Shown here: positions 24,077 to 32,125 of the stretch, in pieces
How the letters are laid out: each line of letters begins with the position of its first letter
Position numbering within the stretch: the stretch's first letter is position 1
Position numbers and translations under genes: made by a program
Notes under the pieces: generated by a model
Database searches by the model: none
What the model saw: the letters and a program-made list of their open reading frames with translations, nothing else
Told to the model about the DNA's origin: nothing
Assembly: GCF_900094545.1 (NCBI RefSeq)
Contig: NZ_FMAH01000050.1
Coordinates: forward strand, 1-46,396
Source: Martinezella miluonensis
GTDB taxonomy: Bacteria > Pseudomonadota > Alphaproteobacteria > Rhizobiales > Rhizobiaceae
DNA: 46,396 bases
Direction: 5' to 3'

Positions 24077-25966
24077 TCAGACCTCCCTTTTCGCTCTTTC
24101 GAGCCTGCCGCCGGATGTCTTGACGACATCGTCCTCCGGGCGAACCTGCAGATCGTAAAGCGCCTTGTACCGCCCTCCAGCGGCCAAAAGCTGCTCATGG
24201 GTTCCACGCTCGACGATCTCGCCATCCTCGATGAACAGGATCTGGTCGGCATGCATCAGCGAACTCAGCCGGTGGGCGACGATCAGCGTCACCCGGTCGC
24301 GGGCAAAGCGCTTCATGGCGCTGCGGATGCGCTGCTCTGTCGCCGCGTCGATGGCGGCGGTGGAATCGTCGAATACCATGACAGCCGGCTTCAGCATCAG
24401 CGTCCGCGCAATCGTCAGGCGCTGGCGCTGGCCGCCGGACAGCGACACGCCGCGCTCACCGACGACCGTTGTGTAGCCAGCCGGCAGGCCAAGAATGTAA
24501 TTGTGCAGCTGCGCCGACTCGGCGGCGCGTTCGATGCGGGTTTCTTTCGCCCAGGGGTCACCATAGGCGATGTTGTTCTCGATGCTCGTCGTGAACAGGA
24601 AGGAATCCTGCTGCACGACGGCAACATTCTGCCGCAGCGATTGCAGCGTCGCCTTGCGGATATCCTGGCCATCGATGGTCACGCGGCCGCCCGTGACGTC
24701 ATAGAAGCGCGGGATGAGATGAGCGATGGTGGACTTGCCGCTGCCGGGTGGTCCGACGATGCCGATCGTTTCGCCGCGTCTTGCCTCGAAAGAGATATTG
24801 GTCAGCACCGGCCGCTTTTCCGGTCCGGGATAGCTGAAGCCGACATTCTCGAAGCGCAACCTACCTTCGGTCACCACAAGCGGCTTGGCGTCTGGAGCAT
24901 CCTTGATGGGGATATCGAGATCTAGCAGCGCGAACAGGCGCGAGCCGCAGGTCGAGGCGCGTGCGAAGGCATTGACCATCAGCCCGAGCTGACGCACCGG
25001 CATCTGCAGGATGGTCATGAAGGTCAGGAAAGAGGCGAGGGTGCCGACGCTGATCTCACCCGCGATCACCTTGAGGCCGCCCATCCAGAGCACGAGACCC
25101 ATGGCGATGAAAAAGGAAAGGTTCATCGCGCTGGTATTGATGACGCGGATGCCCACGCGCTGGTGAGCGAGGTGCAAGGCATTCTGCGACGCTCTGTCGA
25201 ACTTCATGATCTCGTGCATCTGCGCAGCAAAGGCACGGACGACGCGAATGCCGCCGAGATTTTCCTCCATCACGCGCGTCAGCACCGAAAGGCGCTCCTG
25301 CAGGTCGAGCCAGGTCGCGCGGAGTCGCAACTGCGTCACGGAAGAACGCCATGCCACGAACGGCACGAAGCTCAGGGCGAGGAGGCCAAGCACCACATCC
25401 GTCGACAAAAGCATGTAGGCGCCCACGCCGATCAGCATGGTGAGCAGCAACATGCGCACCAGTGCGGTGGAGAAATACATGCGCACGCCTTCCAGATCGA
25501 GCAGGCCGACGGTGATGAGATCGCCGGAATGCACTTTGTCGTGGAAGCTGAAAGAGAGCTGCTGGATCTTTTCGTAACAGGCGAGCCTGAGTTCGTAGCC
25601 CATGTGATGGCCGACGGACTCGCTGCAATAGTTCTGCACCATCGTGAACAGGCCGCGCAGGATGCTGATGACAAGCAGCAGCAGGGCCGTCGTCAACAAA
25701 GCACTCTCGGCGATCTGGCCCGCCGCGCCGCCGGCGACCGCCGTCTGCGTCTGGTCGACCGCGCGCCCAAGCATGCGCGGGATCATCAGCTGCAACGTTG
25801 CAGCCACAAAAGTTGCCCCAATGGCGAAGCTTGTCTGCCAGGGATGGCGCAGCGTCATATGGGTGATCCGCACGATCGTCGAGAGACCTTGTCCCCAACC
25901 GGCCGCATTGACATGCGCGCGCGAAGCCAAAGACTTCGCCGCGCTTCTTGATGAATCGCTGCTCAC
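24077..25966 (-). CDS. ABC exporter half-transporter, degenerate-site subunit
   Basis: A 629-residue TMD-NBD fusion, partner of the following gene. Walker A is GPPGSGKST (405-413) and the signature is canonical LSGGQ (509-513). Walker B reads VMVFDDST: the catalytic glutamate is replaced by D534. Together with the altered LSLGQ signature of the partner, this puts both defects in the same composite ATP site, exactly the asymmetric pattern of heterodimeric exporters such as TM287/288 and BmrCD. It is the first gene of the two-gene unit, and is divergent from the reductase gene at 26194. Confidence 0.93.
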   Translation of the reverse strand: MSSDSSRSAAKSLASRAHVNAAGWGQGLSTIVRITHMTLRHPWQTSFAIGATFVAATLQLMIPRMLGRAVDQTQTAVAGGAAGQIAESALLTTALLLLVISILRGLFTMVQNYCSESVGHHMGYELRLACYEKIQQLSFSFHDKVHSGDLITVGLLDLEGVRMYFSTALVRMLLLTMLIGVGAYMLLSTDVVLGLLALSFVPFVAWRSSVTQLRLRATWLDLQERLSVLTRVMEENLGGIRVVRAFAAQMHEIMKFDRASQNALHLAHQRVGIRVINTSAMNLSFFIAMGLVLWMGGLKVIAGEISVGTLASFLTFMTILQMPVRQLGLMVNAFARASTCGSRLFALLDLDIPIKDAPDAKPLVVTEGRLRFENVGFSYPGPEKRPVLTNISFEARRGETIGIVGPPGSGKSTIAHLIPRFYDVTGGRVTIDGQDIRKATLQSLRQNVAVVQQDSFLFTTSIENNIAYGDPWAKETRIERAAESAQLHNYILGLPAGYTTVVGERGVSLSGGQRQRLTIARTLMLKPAVMVFDDSTAAIDAATEQRIRSAMKRFARDRVTLIVAHRLSSLMHADQILFIEDGEIVERGTHEQLLAAGGRYKALYDLQVRPEDDVVKTSGGRLERAKREV

Positions 25967-26193
25967 GCTCTTATCCAGGTAATTTCAAACGAGGCGGGCC
26001 CGGTGTCGGGTTCGTATCTCAGGAGAAGTATTGATACTATGAATTTTGCCGATTCCGTGGCGACGTTCAAGAGTCAATCGGTCACAAGTCCCACGCGAAT
26101 GTTAGATTGTGTGTTCGAAAAATTATCGAGGAGATGTCGGCATCGAAACCGGCTCGACGTCCTTCGGGCACCAACGAAAACAAGGAGGACATC

Positions 26194-26850
26194 ATGCGCA
26201 AGGTCATAGCAGCCACATTCGTCAGCCTCGACGGCGTCATGCAAGCACCAGGCGGCCCGCAGGAGGATCCGACAGGCGGTTTCGAGCATGGTGGGTGGAC
26301 ATTCCACTATTTTGATGAAGCGACGGGCAAAGCGCTCTTCGAGGTCTTCGAAAAGCCGTTCGACTTGCTGCTGGGGCGGAAGACATACGACATATTCGCG
26401 GCCCATTGGCCCTATGCCCGTGACGACGATCCGATCGCCAAGCAGTTCAACAGCATCGCCAAGTACGTCGCCACGCGCGGCAACGGCAAGCTCGATTGGA
26501 ACAACAGCCGTTCGCTCGGAAGCGATGTCGTTGCCGCGATCAAGGAGTTGAAGGCGGGCGAGGGGCCGGATCTCCTCATCCAGGGCAGCAGCAATCTTAT
26601 CCAGACCCTGCTTCGCAATGGGCTGATCGACGAATTCAACCTGCTGACCTTTCCGCTCGTGTTGGGCACCGGCAAGAAGCTCTTCGGCGATGGAGCGGTG
26701 CCTGCCGCGATGAAGCTCCTGCGCGTTCAGACCTCTCCAATCGGTGTCATCATGGCGACCTATCAGCCGGATGGCCCGGTCAAGACGGGGTCCTTCGCTT
26801 TGCCTGACCCGTCCAATGAGGAGATCGAGCGGCGCAATCGGCTGCAATAG
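26194..26850 (+). CDS. RibD C-terminal / dihydrofolate reductase-like protein
   Basis: A 218-residue stand-alone domain of the RibD_C/DHFR-like superfamily, usually annotated 'dihydrofolate reductase family protein'. The N-terminus is RKVIAATFVSLDGVMQAPGG. LLLGRKTYDIFAAHWP and GPDLLIQGSSNLIQTLLRNGLIDEF, followed by TFPLVLGTGKKLF, are family hallmarks. The start at 26194 is set by a perfect AAGGAGG. The substrate is unknown; these proteins rarely reduce folate. The gene converges with the LysR gene (39-bp gap). Confidence 0.88.
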   Translation: MRKVIAATFVSLDGVMQAPGGPQEDPTGGFEHGGWTFHYFDEATGKALFEVFEKPFDLLLGRKTYDIFAAHWPYARDDDPIAKQFNSIAKYVATRGNGKLDWNNSRSLGSDVVAAIKELKAGEGPDLLIQGSSNLIQTLLRNGLIDEFNLLTFPLVLGTGKKLFGDGAVPAAMKLLRVQTSPIGVIMATYQPDGPVKTGSFALPDPSNEEIERRNRLQ

Positions 26851-26888
26851 CCGCGGGGGAGAGTTCGAAGAGGCGTCTCCGCTCGAGA

Positions 26889-27782
26889 CTAGGCTTCGTG
26901 CTCGCGATTGGCGCCGAATTCGCGGAGGCATTTTATGACTTCGCGGAGCCCCTTCGTCAGATGCTTGTCGCGGCGTAGCACCATGCCGAGCTGGCGCGCA
27001 AGTCGCGGCCTGACAGGCGATGTCGCCAAATCATCCAGATTTCCGCTCTTCAAGGCCATGGCCGGCAACAGCGACCAGCCAAGGCCGGCGGCGACGAGTT
27101 CCTTGATGGCTTCGACGCTGCCGAATTCCATGGATGGTTCCGGCCGGATCCCTGCATTGATGAACCATTCATTGGTCATGCGTCGCGTATTGCCGCCTTC
27201 GTAAAGCATCAGCGTCTTGTCTCTCATAAACTCCGCATCCGGACCGCCTGATGGTATTGAGCTGTCCTTCGGCGCCACGGCGAGAATCTCGTCGTCATAG
27301 AACGGTTCGATCTCCAGCGAGCGGCCGGAGGCGGGCAGGGTGACAACGGCCAGATCCAACCTGTTCGCTTCGATATCGCGCAGCATGTCGTCGGTATTTC
27401 CGGTGCGCACGATGATCTCGAGTTCCGGCATTCGTTTCTTTGCCGCGGCAATCGCACGAGGCAGCAGATGGATCGATGCGGTACCGCCAGTGCCGATCCG
27501 CACGCGTCCGGCCGATCCCTCGCGATAGGGCGTCATCGCCTCTTCCGCCATCGCGCAGTCATCGAGTATCCGGCGAGCATGCGGGAGCAACTCGATTCCG
27601 GCAGGCGACGGTTGCGCCCGCCGCCCCACGCGCTCGATCAGTCGCACGCCGAGACGCCGCTCCAGAAGTTTTACCTGCAGGCTGATGGCAGGTTGCGTCA
27701 GGCCGATCTTGTCGGCTGCCGCGGTGAAACTACCGAGATCGACGACGCTGACGAAAGCGGCCAGCTGATCCAGACTGAGCAT
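26889..27782 (-). CDS. LysR family transcriptional regulator
   Basis: A LysR-type activator/repressor of 297 residues. The N-terminal winged helix-turn-helix is SLDQLAAFVSVVDLGSFTAAADKIGLTQPAISLQVKLLERRLGVRLIER, shown here as FTAAADKIGLTQPAIS. The effector-binding domain follows from about residue 90 (RVRIGTGGTASIHLLPRAI). There is no divergently transcribed enzyme immediately upstream. The next gene on the plus strand is the DUF1127 gene at 27989, which begins past a palindromic repeat. The target is unknown. Confidence 0.92.
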   Translation of the reverse strand: MLSLDQLAAFVSVVDLGSFTAAADKIGLTQPAISLQVKLLERRLGVRLIERVGRRAQPSPAGIELLPHARRILDDCAMAEEAMTPYREGSAGRVRIGTGGTASIHLLPRAIAAAKKRMPELEIIVRTGNTDDMLRDIEANRLDLAVVTLPASGRSLEIEPFYDDEILAVAPKDSSIPSGGPDAEFMRDKTLMLYEGGNTRRMTNEWFINAGIRPEPSMEFGSVEAIKELVAAGLGWSLLPAMALKSGNLDDLATSPVRPRLARQLGMVLRRDKHLTKGLREVIKCLREFGANREHEA

Positions 27783-27875
27783 CAGAAGAATTCCTTATAG
27801 AACGTATTAAGATCATAAGCTTCCTTCGTAGTGAGCGCTAGCGCATCCTTGAGCCATGTCCGCTGTGGCGGGCTT

Positions 27876-27977
27876 AGAGCAATTCCAGGAAAGGGCGCAG
27901 CGGTTTTCCGTCCGGAATTGAGTAAAAACAATAAGTTAGAGCGGTTCCCAGATTCCGTGAAGAGCTAAACCGCTCCA
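27876..27977. repeat. Palindromic intergenic repeat, copy 2 (RIME-like)
   Basis: This second copy of the element at 19580-19682 has the same order and orientation. The first arms are CAATTCC/GGAATTG around GCAGCGGTTTTCCG, the middle is AAAACAATAAGTTAGAGCGG, and the final arms are GAGCGGTT/AACCGCTC. It ends 11 bp before the DUF1127 start codon; its last bases (CCAGGAG region) overlap that gene's ribosome site. Confidence 0.75.
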
Positions 27978-27988
27978 GGAGTACGCAA

Positions 27989-28213
27989 ATGGCAATTGAT
28001 ACGGAAAGATTGACGGTGGCGGTGCCTGGTGCTGGTCGGGGCAGGCACAGATCGGGATTTCTACGTCTCGCATTCGCGATCCTTTGGTTTTACTACGAAA
28101 AACGGAATACTCGGCGCGATCTGCTCGATCTGACCGACGACCAGCTTCGGGACATTGGCGTGACACGCCGGGAAGCGCACGCGGAAGTCAGCAAGTCGTG
28201 GTTCTGGAGCTGA
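27989..28213 (+). CDS. DUF1127 (YjiS-like) small protein
   Basis: A 74-residue protein with a C-terminal DUF1127 domain: NTRRDLLDLTDDQLRDIGVTRREAHAEVSKSWFW. The N-terminal half is basic and contains an amphipathic stretch (LRLAFAILWFYYEK). In related alphaproteobacteria some small DUF1127 proteins act in RNA turnover and phosphate or stress physiology. The role of this longer member is not known. AGGAG seven bases before ATG sits at the edge of the palindromic repeat. A bidirectional terminator lies 90 bp downstream. Confidence 0.85.
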   Translation: MAIDTERLTVAVPGAGRGRHRSGFLRLAFAILWFYYEKRNTRRDLLDLTDDQLRDIGVTRREAHAEVSKSWFWS

Positions 28214-28300
28214 TGGCCGGGTGCCTTGGATAGCTGCGTGGCGGGATAGGGACTCCCGGTAAATATCGGCGAGGCCGCCTAGCCCCGGCGAGCCGATGTC

Positions 28301-28338
28301 AAAAAGAGCAGTGGGTTCTTTCCACCCCACCTCTTTTT
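28301..28338. terminator. Bidirectional terminator after the DUF1127 gene
   Basis: AAAAAGAG (28301-28308) pairs with CTCTTTTT (28331-28338), with an inner GTGGG/CCCAC stem. The T tract serves the plus strand and the A tract serves the minus strand. Confidence 0.82.
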
Positions 28339-28463
28339 AATGGCATCGTTCTTCTTTCCGCCATAGATTTGACTAATCCATCTCCCTCGAAAACCGGCTG
28401 CCGCTTGGCATCGTCCGGCCGCCGCTCCCTCCAGAATTTCAATCAAAGAGACCGCGAAAATTC

Positions 28464-29318
28464 ATGCTCAAGACAACATCCTTGCTTCTTGCCTCGGCCA
28501 TTTCGACCATATCCTTTTTTGGCATCGTTTCGACGGCATCAGCAGGGCAGGCTAGCTATCTGGTGGATGCGCATAGCGGCCAGGTGCTTGAGGCATCGAA
28601 CCAGGACGAGCTGAACTATCCGGCGTCGCTCACGAAGATGATGACGCTCTATCTCGCCTTCGAAGCTTTGCACGAGGGACGCCTCAAATGGGATCAGAAA
28701 CTGACTATGTCGGAGAATGCAGAGAGCAAGGAACCCTTCAAATTCGCGATCGGTGCCGGCCGCAAGGTGACGGTGCGCGAAGCCGTCGAAGGCATCGTCG
28801 TCCTGTCGGCCAATGATGCGGCTGTTGCCGTCGGTGAGCAGCTCGGCGGCTCCGAGGAGAACTTCGGCAAGACGATGACCGCAAAGGCGCATCAGCTCGG
28901 CATGAGCAGGACGGTTTTCAAGAATGCCTCCGGCCTGCCGGATCCGGAGCAGGTCACGACTGCCCATGACATGGCGACGCTCGGCGTCGCGCTGATGCGG
29001 GACTTTCCGGAGGAGTTCAAGCTCTTCTCGCTGCGCGGCATGAAGTTCCGCGGCATGAAACTGCGCGGTCATAATAATCTGATGTATCGCTATGCTGGCG
29101 CCGATGGCATCAAGACCGGCTATACCGATGCTTCCGGCTACAATCTCGTGACATCGGCCTCAAAGAACGGCCGCCGCGTCGTCGGCGTTGTCATGGGCGA
29201 AAAGACCGCCCAGATTCGTGACGACAAGATGGCGAGCCTCCTGGATACCTATCTGGCTCCGGCAGCAAAGACCGCCACGGTATCGACCGGTGTTCCCAAG
29301 CAGACCTTGGCGAATTGA
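28464..29318 (+). CDS. D-alanyl-D-alanine carboxypeptidase (PBP5/DacA family)
   Basis: Trims the terminal D-alanine of peptidoglycan stem peptides in the periplasm. The 284 residues begin with a signal peptide ending STASAG. All three active-site motifs are intact: SLTK (55-58), SAN (115-117) and KTG (217-219, in IKTGYTDASGYNLV). It ends soon after the transpeptidase domain, so the PBP5 C-terminal beta domain and membrane anchor are missing and the enzyme may be soluble. It stands alone. Compare the PBP5-like gene at 36648, where two of these motifs are lost. Confidence 0.93.
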   Translation: MLKTTSLLLASAISTISFFGIVSTASAGQASYLVDAHSGQVLEASNQDELNYPASLTKMMTLYLAFEALHEGRLKWDQKLTMSENAESKEPFKFAIGAGRKVTVREAVEGIVVLSANDAAVAVGEQLGGSEENFGKTMTAKAHQLGMSRTVFKNASGLPDPEQVTTAHDMATLGVALMRDFPEEFKLFSLRGMKFRGMKLRGHNNLMYRYAGADGIKTGYTDASGYNLVTSASKNGRRVVGVVMGEKTAQIRDDKMASLLDTYLAPAAKTATVSTGVPKQTLAN

Positions 29319-29470
29319 TCGTTAGGTCTGCAGCGGAAGCACGAGGCTCATTTCCGACGTTTGGCTTCGACCATAAAAGGGCATTCTATTGTGAAATAAA
29401 CATCAGATAAGATAGATTATGGAACTTTCCCAAGCACCAGCACCCCAACAACCCCCATGACTTTCCGCTG

Positions 29471-29951
29471 TCATTCCAGATAGTTGGCGAGGTTGTCCAG
29501 CGTCGACGTCAGACCCTCGTCATGATCTTCCTTGCTGATGCCGTACGGCACGTCCTCGCAAATTATGGTGACCTTTGTGCCTGATGGCACTTCCGTCAGC
29601 GACCATGTCATGACCATCGTTCCGCCGAAAGCTGCGTCGTCGGATTCGAAATCCACCGCTTGAACGATACGTTCGTCGGGAACGATTTCCAGGAACCGGC
29701 CGGAAACGATATCCGTATGCTCGGACGATTTTCCGGGTGTTGAATGGTCCGGTGCGTTGTAGGTCAGCGCCAGTCGATAGCTGCCGCCTTGGCGTGGCTC
29801 AAAGGCAAGGATACGGGCCCGTCATGCCCTTGGGCGGAAGCCAGGAAATCAATGCCTCCGGATCGACGAAGGCTACGAAGATTGCCTGCGGCTTTGCGCG
29901 GATCACTCTGGACGCCGTATCGGTCCGTCTCGACCCAGAAGTTCTGCTCAT
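29471..29951 (-). pseudogene. AHSA1/SRPBCC-family protein, frameshifted
   Basis: The start is clear: AAAGGAGG precedes ATG at 29951, and the frame opens MSRTSGSRRTDTASRVIRAK, then AIFVAFVDPEALISWLPPKGM, a typical AHSA1 N-terminus. It stops early after TGPYPCL. Shifting by one base at about 29817 (removing one C from GGGCCC) continues with AFEPRQGGSYRLALTYNAPD, then RFLEIVPDERIVQAVDFES, and ends LDNLANYLE. That gives a complete protein of about 159 residues. A single inserted base therefore breaks an otherwise undamaged gene. It is either a recent null mutation or a sequencing error. Confidence 0.8.
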
Positions 29952-30014
29952 CGCATCCTCCTTTGTAGCGTCCCACGACAATCCAAAGGATGCAGCCGGC
30001 GCCGATTGCCGTCT

Positions 30015-30506
30015 TCAGCTTGCCTTGATGCGGATCACCTTTGCCGCGATCTTTTCCGCCAGCAGCGTCGGATTGCAGGCAAAAATGCTGTCCGGCCGTC
30101 CGGCGGCGCACCAGACCTTATCGTAAGCCAGAAGGCTTTCATCGATAAAGACCGGCAGCTCGACGAGATGGCCGATCGGGCCGACGCCGCCAATCGCAAA
30201 GCCGGTTTCATCGCGCACGCGGTCGATATCTGCGCGTTTCAGGCGGATTCCATAGGTCGCCGCAATATAGGCCGTATCGGCATTGTGCGCGCCGGAGACG
30301 AGAAGCAGCGTTAGTTGGTAAGTATCGGCATTGACGAAGACCAGCGACTTGACGATCTGGCCGACGACGCATCCGGCCGCTTTGGCGGCCTCTTCCGCCG
30401 TCCGCGTCGATTGCTCCATGCGCTTGATCGAGATGTCGAGACCCATATTGCGCGCCGCAAGTTCGACGCGTTCCAGGCTCGAAAGCTTCCTGCTGTCTTC
30501 GCTCAT
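30015..30506 (-). CDS. YbaK/EbsC-type aminoacyl-tRNA deacylase
   Basis: A predicted editing enzyme that hydrolyses mischarged tRNA (Cys-tRNAPro or related), of the YbaK/ProX superfamily. It has 163 residues. Family features are STRTAEEAAKAAGCVVGQIVKSLVFV with the conserved lysine, LLLVSGAHNAD, and GFAIGGVGPIGH before LPVFID. It is the last gene of the metG-tatD-MBL-ybaK run and overlaps the MBL gene by 4 bp (ATGA), so translational coupling is expected. Neighbouring metG fits a translation-quality role. Confidence 0.9.
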   Translation of the reverse strand: MSEDSRKLSSLERVELAARNMGLDISIKRMEQSTRTAEEAAKAAGCVVGQIVKSLVFVNADTYQLTLLLVSGAHNADTAYIAATYGIRLKRADIDRVRDETGFAIGGVGPIGHLVELPVFIDESLLAYDKVWCAAGRPDSIFACNPTLLAEKIAAKVIRIKAS

Positions 30507-31330
30507 AGATCGTCATCCTCCACGTCGAGCTCGATCTGCATCTGATCATAGGCCGGCTCGACATGATCGGGCGTCTCCGCCAGCACGGTTTCATAATCGA
30601 GCGGCGTGTGCATATGGGTCAAGATGGCATGCTTCGGCTTCAACCGTTCGATCCAGCCGAGCGATTGCTCCAGAGACAGGTGGCTGGGATGCGGCCGATA
30701 TTGCAAAGCGTCGATGATCAGGACGTCAAGATTTTCAACTCTTTCAATCGATTCCGGCGGGAAGTCGCTGATATCGCTGCAATAAGCGAGTTTGCCGATG
30801 CGGAAGCCGAGCGAATGGATATCGCCATGGACCTGCTTGTGCGGCCAGAAGCGGATCGGCCCGCCTGCCCCGTCGACGGTGAAACTTTCTTGCATGCTTT
30901 CTATCAGCACCGGCCGGACGATCGGCGGATAGCTGCTTCCCGGCGGCGTTTCCAGGCAGTAGCGGAAGCCTTCGCGGATGCGCTCCATGGTCTGCGGGTC
31001 GGCATAGATCGGGATGCGCTCATTCGATATGTGGAAATAACCGCGCAGGTCGTCGATGCCGTGAATATGGTCGGCATGCGCATGGGTATAGAGTACGGCG
31101 TCGATCGAGCTGACGCCGGCATGGATCATTTGTTCGCGAAAATCCGGCCCCGTATCGACCACGACGGTGGTGATGCCGCCGTTCGGCGCGATCTGCTCGA
31201 TTAGGAAAGCCGCGCGCGTGCGGTGGTTCTTCGCATTCCTGGGATCGCAGGCACCCCAATCGCCGGTGATGCGCGGCACGCCTGGCGACGAGGAACAGCC
31301 CAATATGGTGAAGCGCCGCCGATGTGTCAC
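30503..31330 (-). CDS. MBL-fold metallo-hydrolase (PhnP/lipoate-type)
   Basis: A metallo-beta-lactamase-fold hydrolase of 275 residues. The metal motif is THAHADHIHGIDDL (82-95), followed by the later ligands HKQVHGD and ILTHMHTPLDY. The N-terminus FTILGCSSSPGVPRI and DTGPDFREQM are typical of the PhnP-like phosphodiesterase group. It is commonly found next to tatD in alphaproteobacteria; the substrate is not established. It begins 4 bp after the tatD stop. Confidence 0.9.
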   Translation of the reverse strand: MTHRRRFTILGCSSSPGVPRITGDWGACDPRNAKNHRTRAAFLIEQIAPNGGITTVVVDTGPDFREQMIHAGVSSIDAVLYTHAHADHIHGIDDLRGYFHISNERIPIYADPQTMERIREGFRYCLETPPGSSYPPIVRPVLIESMQESFTVDGAGGPIRFWPHKQVHGDIHSLGFRIGKLAYCSDISDFPPESIERVENLDVLIIDALQYRPHPSHLSLEQSLGWIERLKPKHAILTHMHTPLDYETVLAETPDHVEPAYDQMQIELDVEDDDL

Positions 31331-31334
31331 GCCG

Positions 31335-32117
31335 TCAGACCCTTGTCATCTTGGAGAAGCAGCGGAAGGCATTGGCTGTGGTGATCTCCGCGATCTCCGC
31401 CATGGTGACACCGATCGTATCGGCCAGCACCTCCGCGGTATTGACGACGTAGGACGGTTCATTGCGCTTGCCGCGCCAGCGCTTCGGCGCCAGATATGGC
31501 GCATCCGTCTCGACCAGCAGCCGATCATGCGGGATCGTTTTGGCGATGTCGCGCAGTTCCTCCGACTTCGGGAAGGTCAGGATGCCGGAAAAGGAGATAT
31601 AGCCGCCCAGTTCCACGCCCGTACGGGCAAGGGCAGGGCCGGCGGAAAAGCAATGGAGGATGAAGGGGAAAGCCCCCTTCCCTGTTTCTTCCGTGAGGAT
31701 CGCGGCCATGTCCTCGTCGGCGCTGCGGCTATGGATGACCAGCGGCAGCCTCGTTTCGCGCGCGGCTGCGATATGGCGCAGGAAGCCGGTCTTCTGGTCC
31801 ACGGGATTGACTGTATCGTAGAAGTAATCGAGACCCGCCTCGCCGATCGCGACGATTTTCTCGTGCTGATTTGCCAGCCGCACGAGATCCTCGGTCTGGA
31901 TGTCCAGCTCCTGATCAGCGCTGTTCGGATGCGTGCCGACCGAGCAGAAAACCGACGGATAGCGCTCGGTAAGCGCAAGCAATCCATCGAGATTCCTGAC
32001 CTTGGTCGAGATGGTGACCATCTGCTTGACGCCAACTTCGTGGGCGCGCGCGACGATCGCGTCGCGCTCCTCTTCAAAATCGGCAAAATCCAGATGGCAA
32101 TGCGTGTCGATCAGCAT
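31335..32117 (-). CDS. TatD family metal-dependent deoxyribonuclease
   Basis: A TIM-barrel hydrolase (TatD/YcfH family) with 3'-5' exonuclease-type activity in characterised members. It starts MLIDTHCHLDFADF with the two metal histidines (H6, H8). GEAGLDYFYD holds the conserved glutamate, LVIHSRSADEDM and FILHCFSAG follow, and LLVETDAPYLAPKRWRGKRN is the C-terminal signature. It has 260 residues and sits 8 bp behind metG, a conserved pairing in many bacteria. Confidence 0.93.
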   Translation of the reverse strand: MLIDTHCHLDFADFEEERDAIVARAHEVGVKQMVTISTKVRNLDGLLALTERYPSVFCSVGTHPNSADQELDIQTEDLVRLANQHEKIVAIGEAGLDYFYDTVNPVDQKTGFLRHIAAARETRLPLVIHSRSADEDMAAILTEETGKGAFPFILHCFSAGPALARTGVELGGYISFSGILTFPKSEELRDIAKTIPHDRLLVETDAPYLAPKRWRGKRNEPSYVVNTAEVLADTIGVTMAEIAEITTANAFRCFSKMTRV

Positions 32118-32125
32118 GGAAAACC

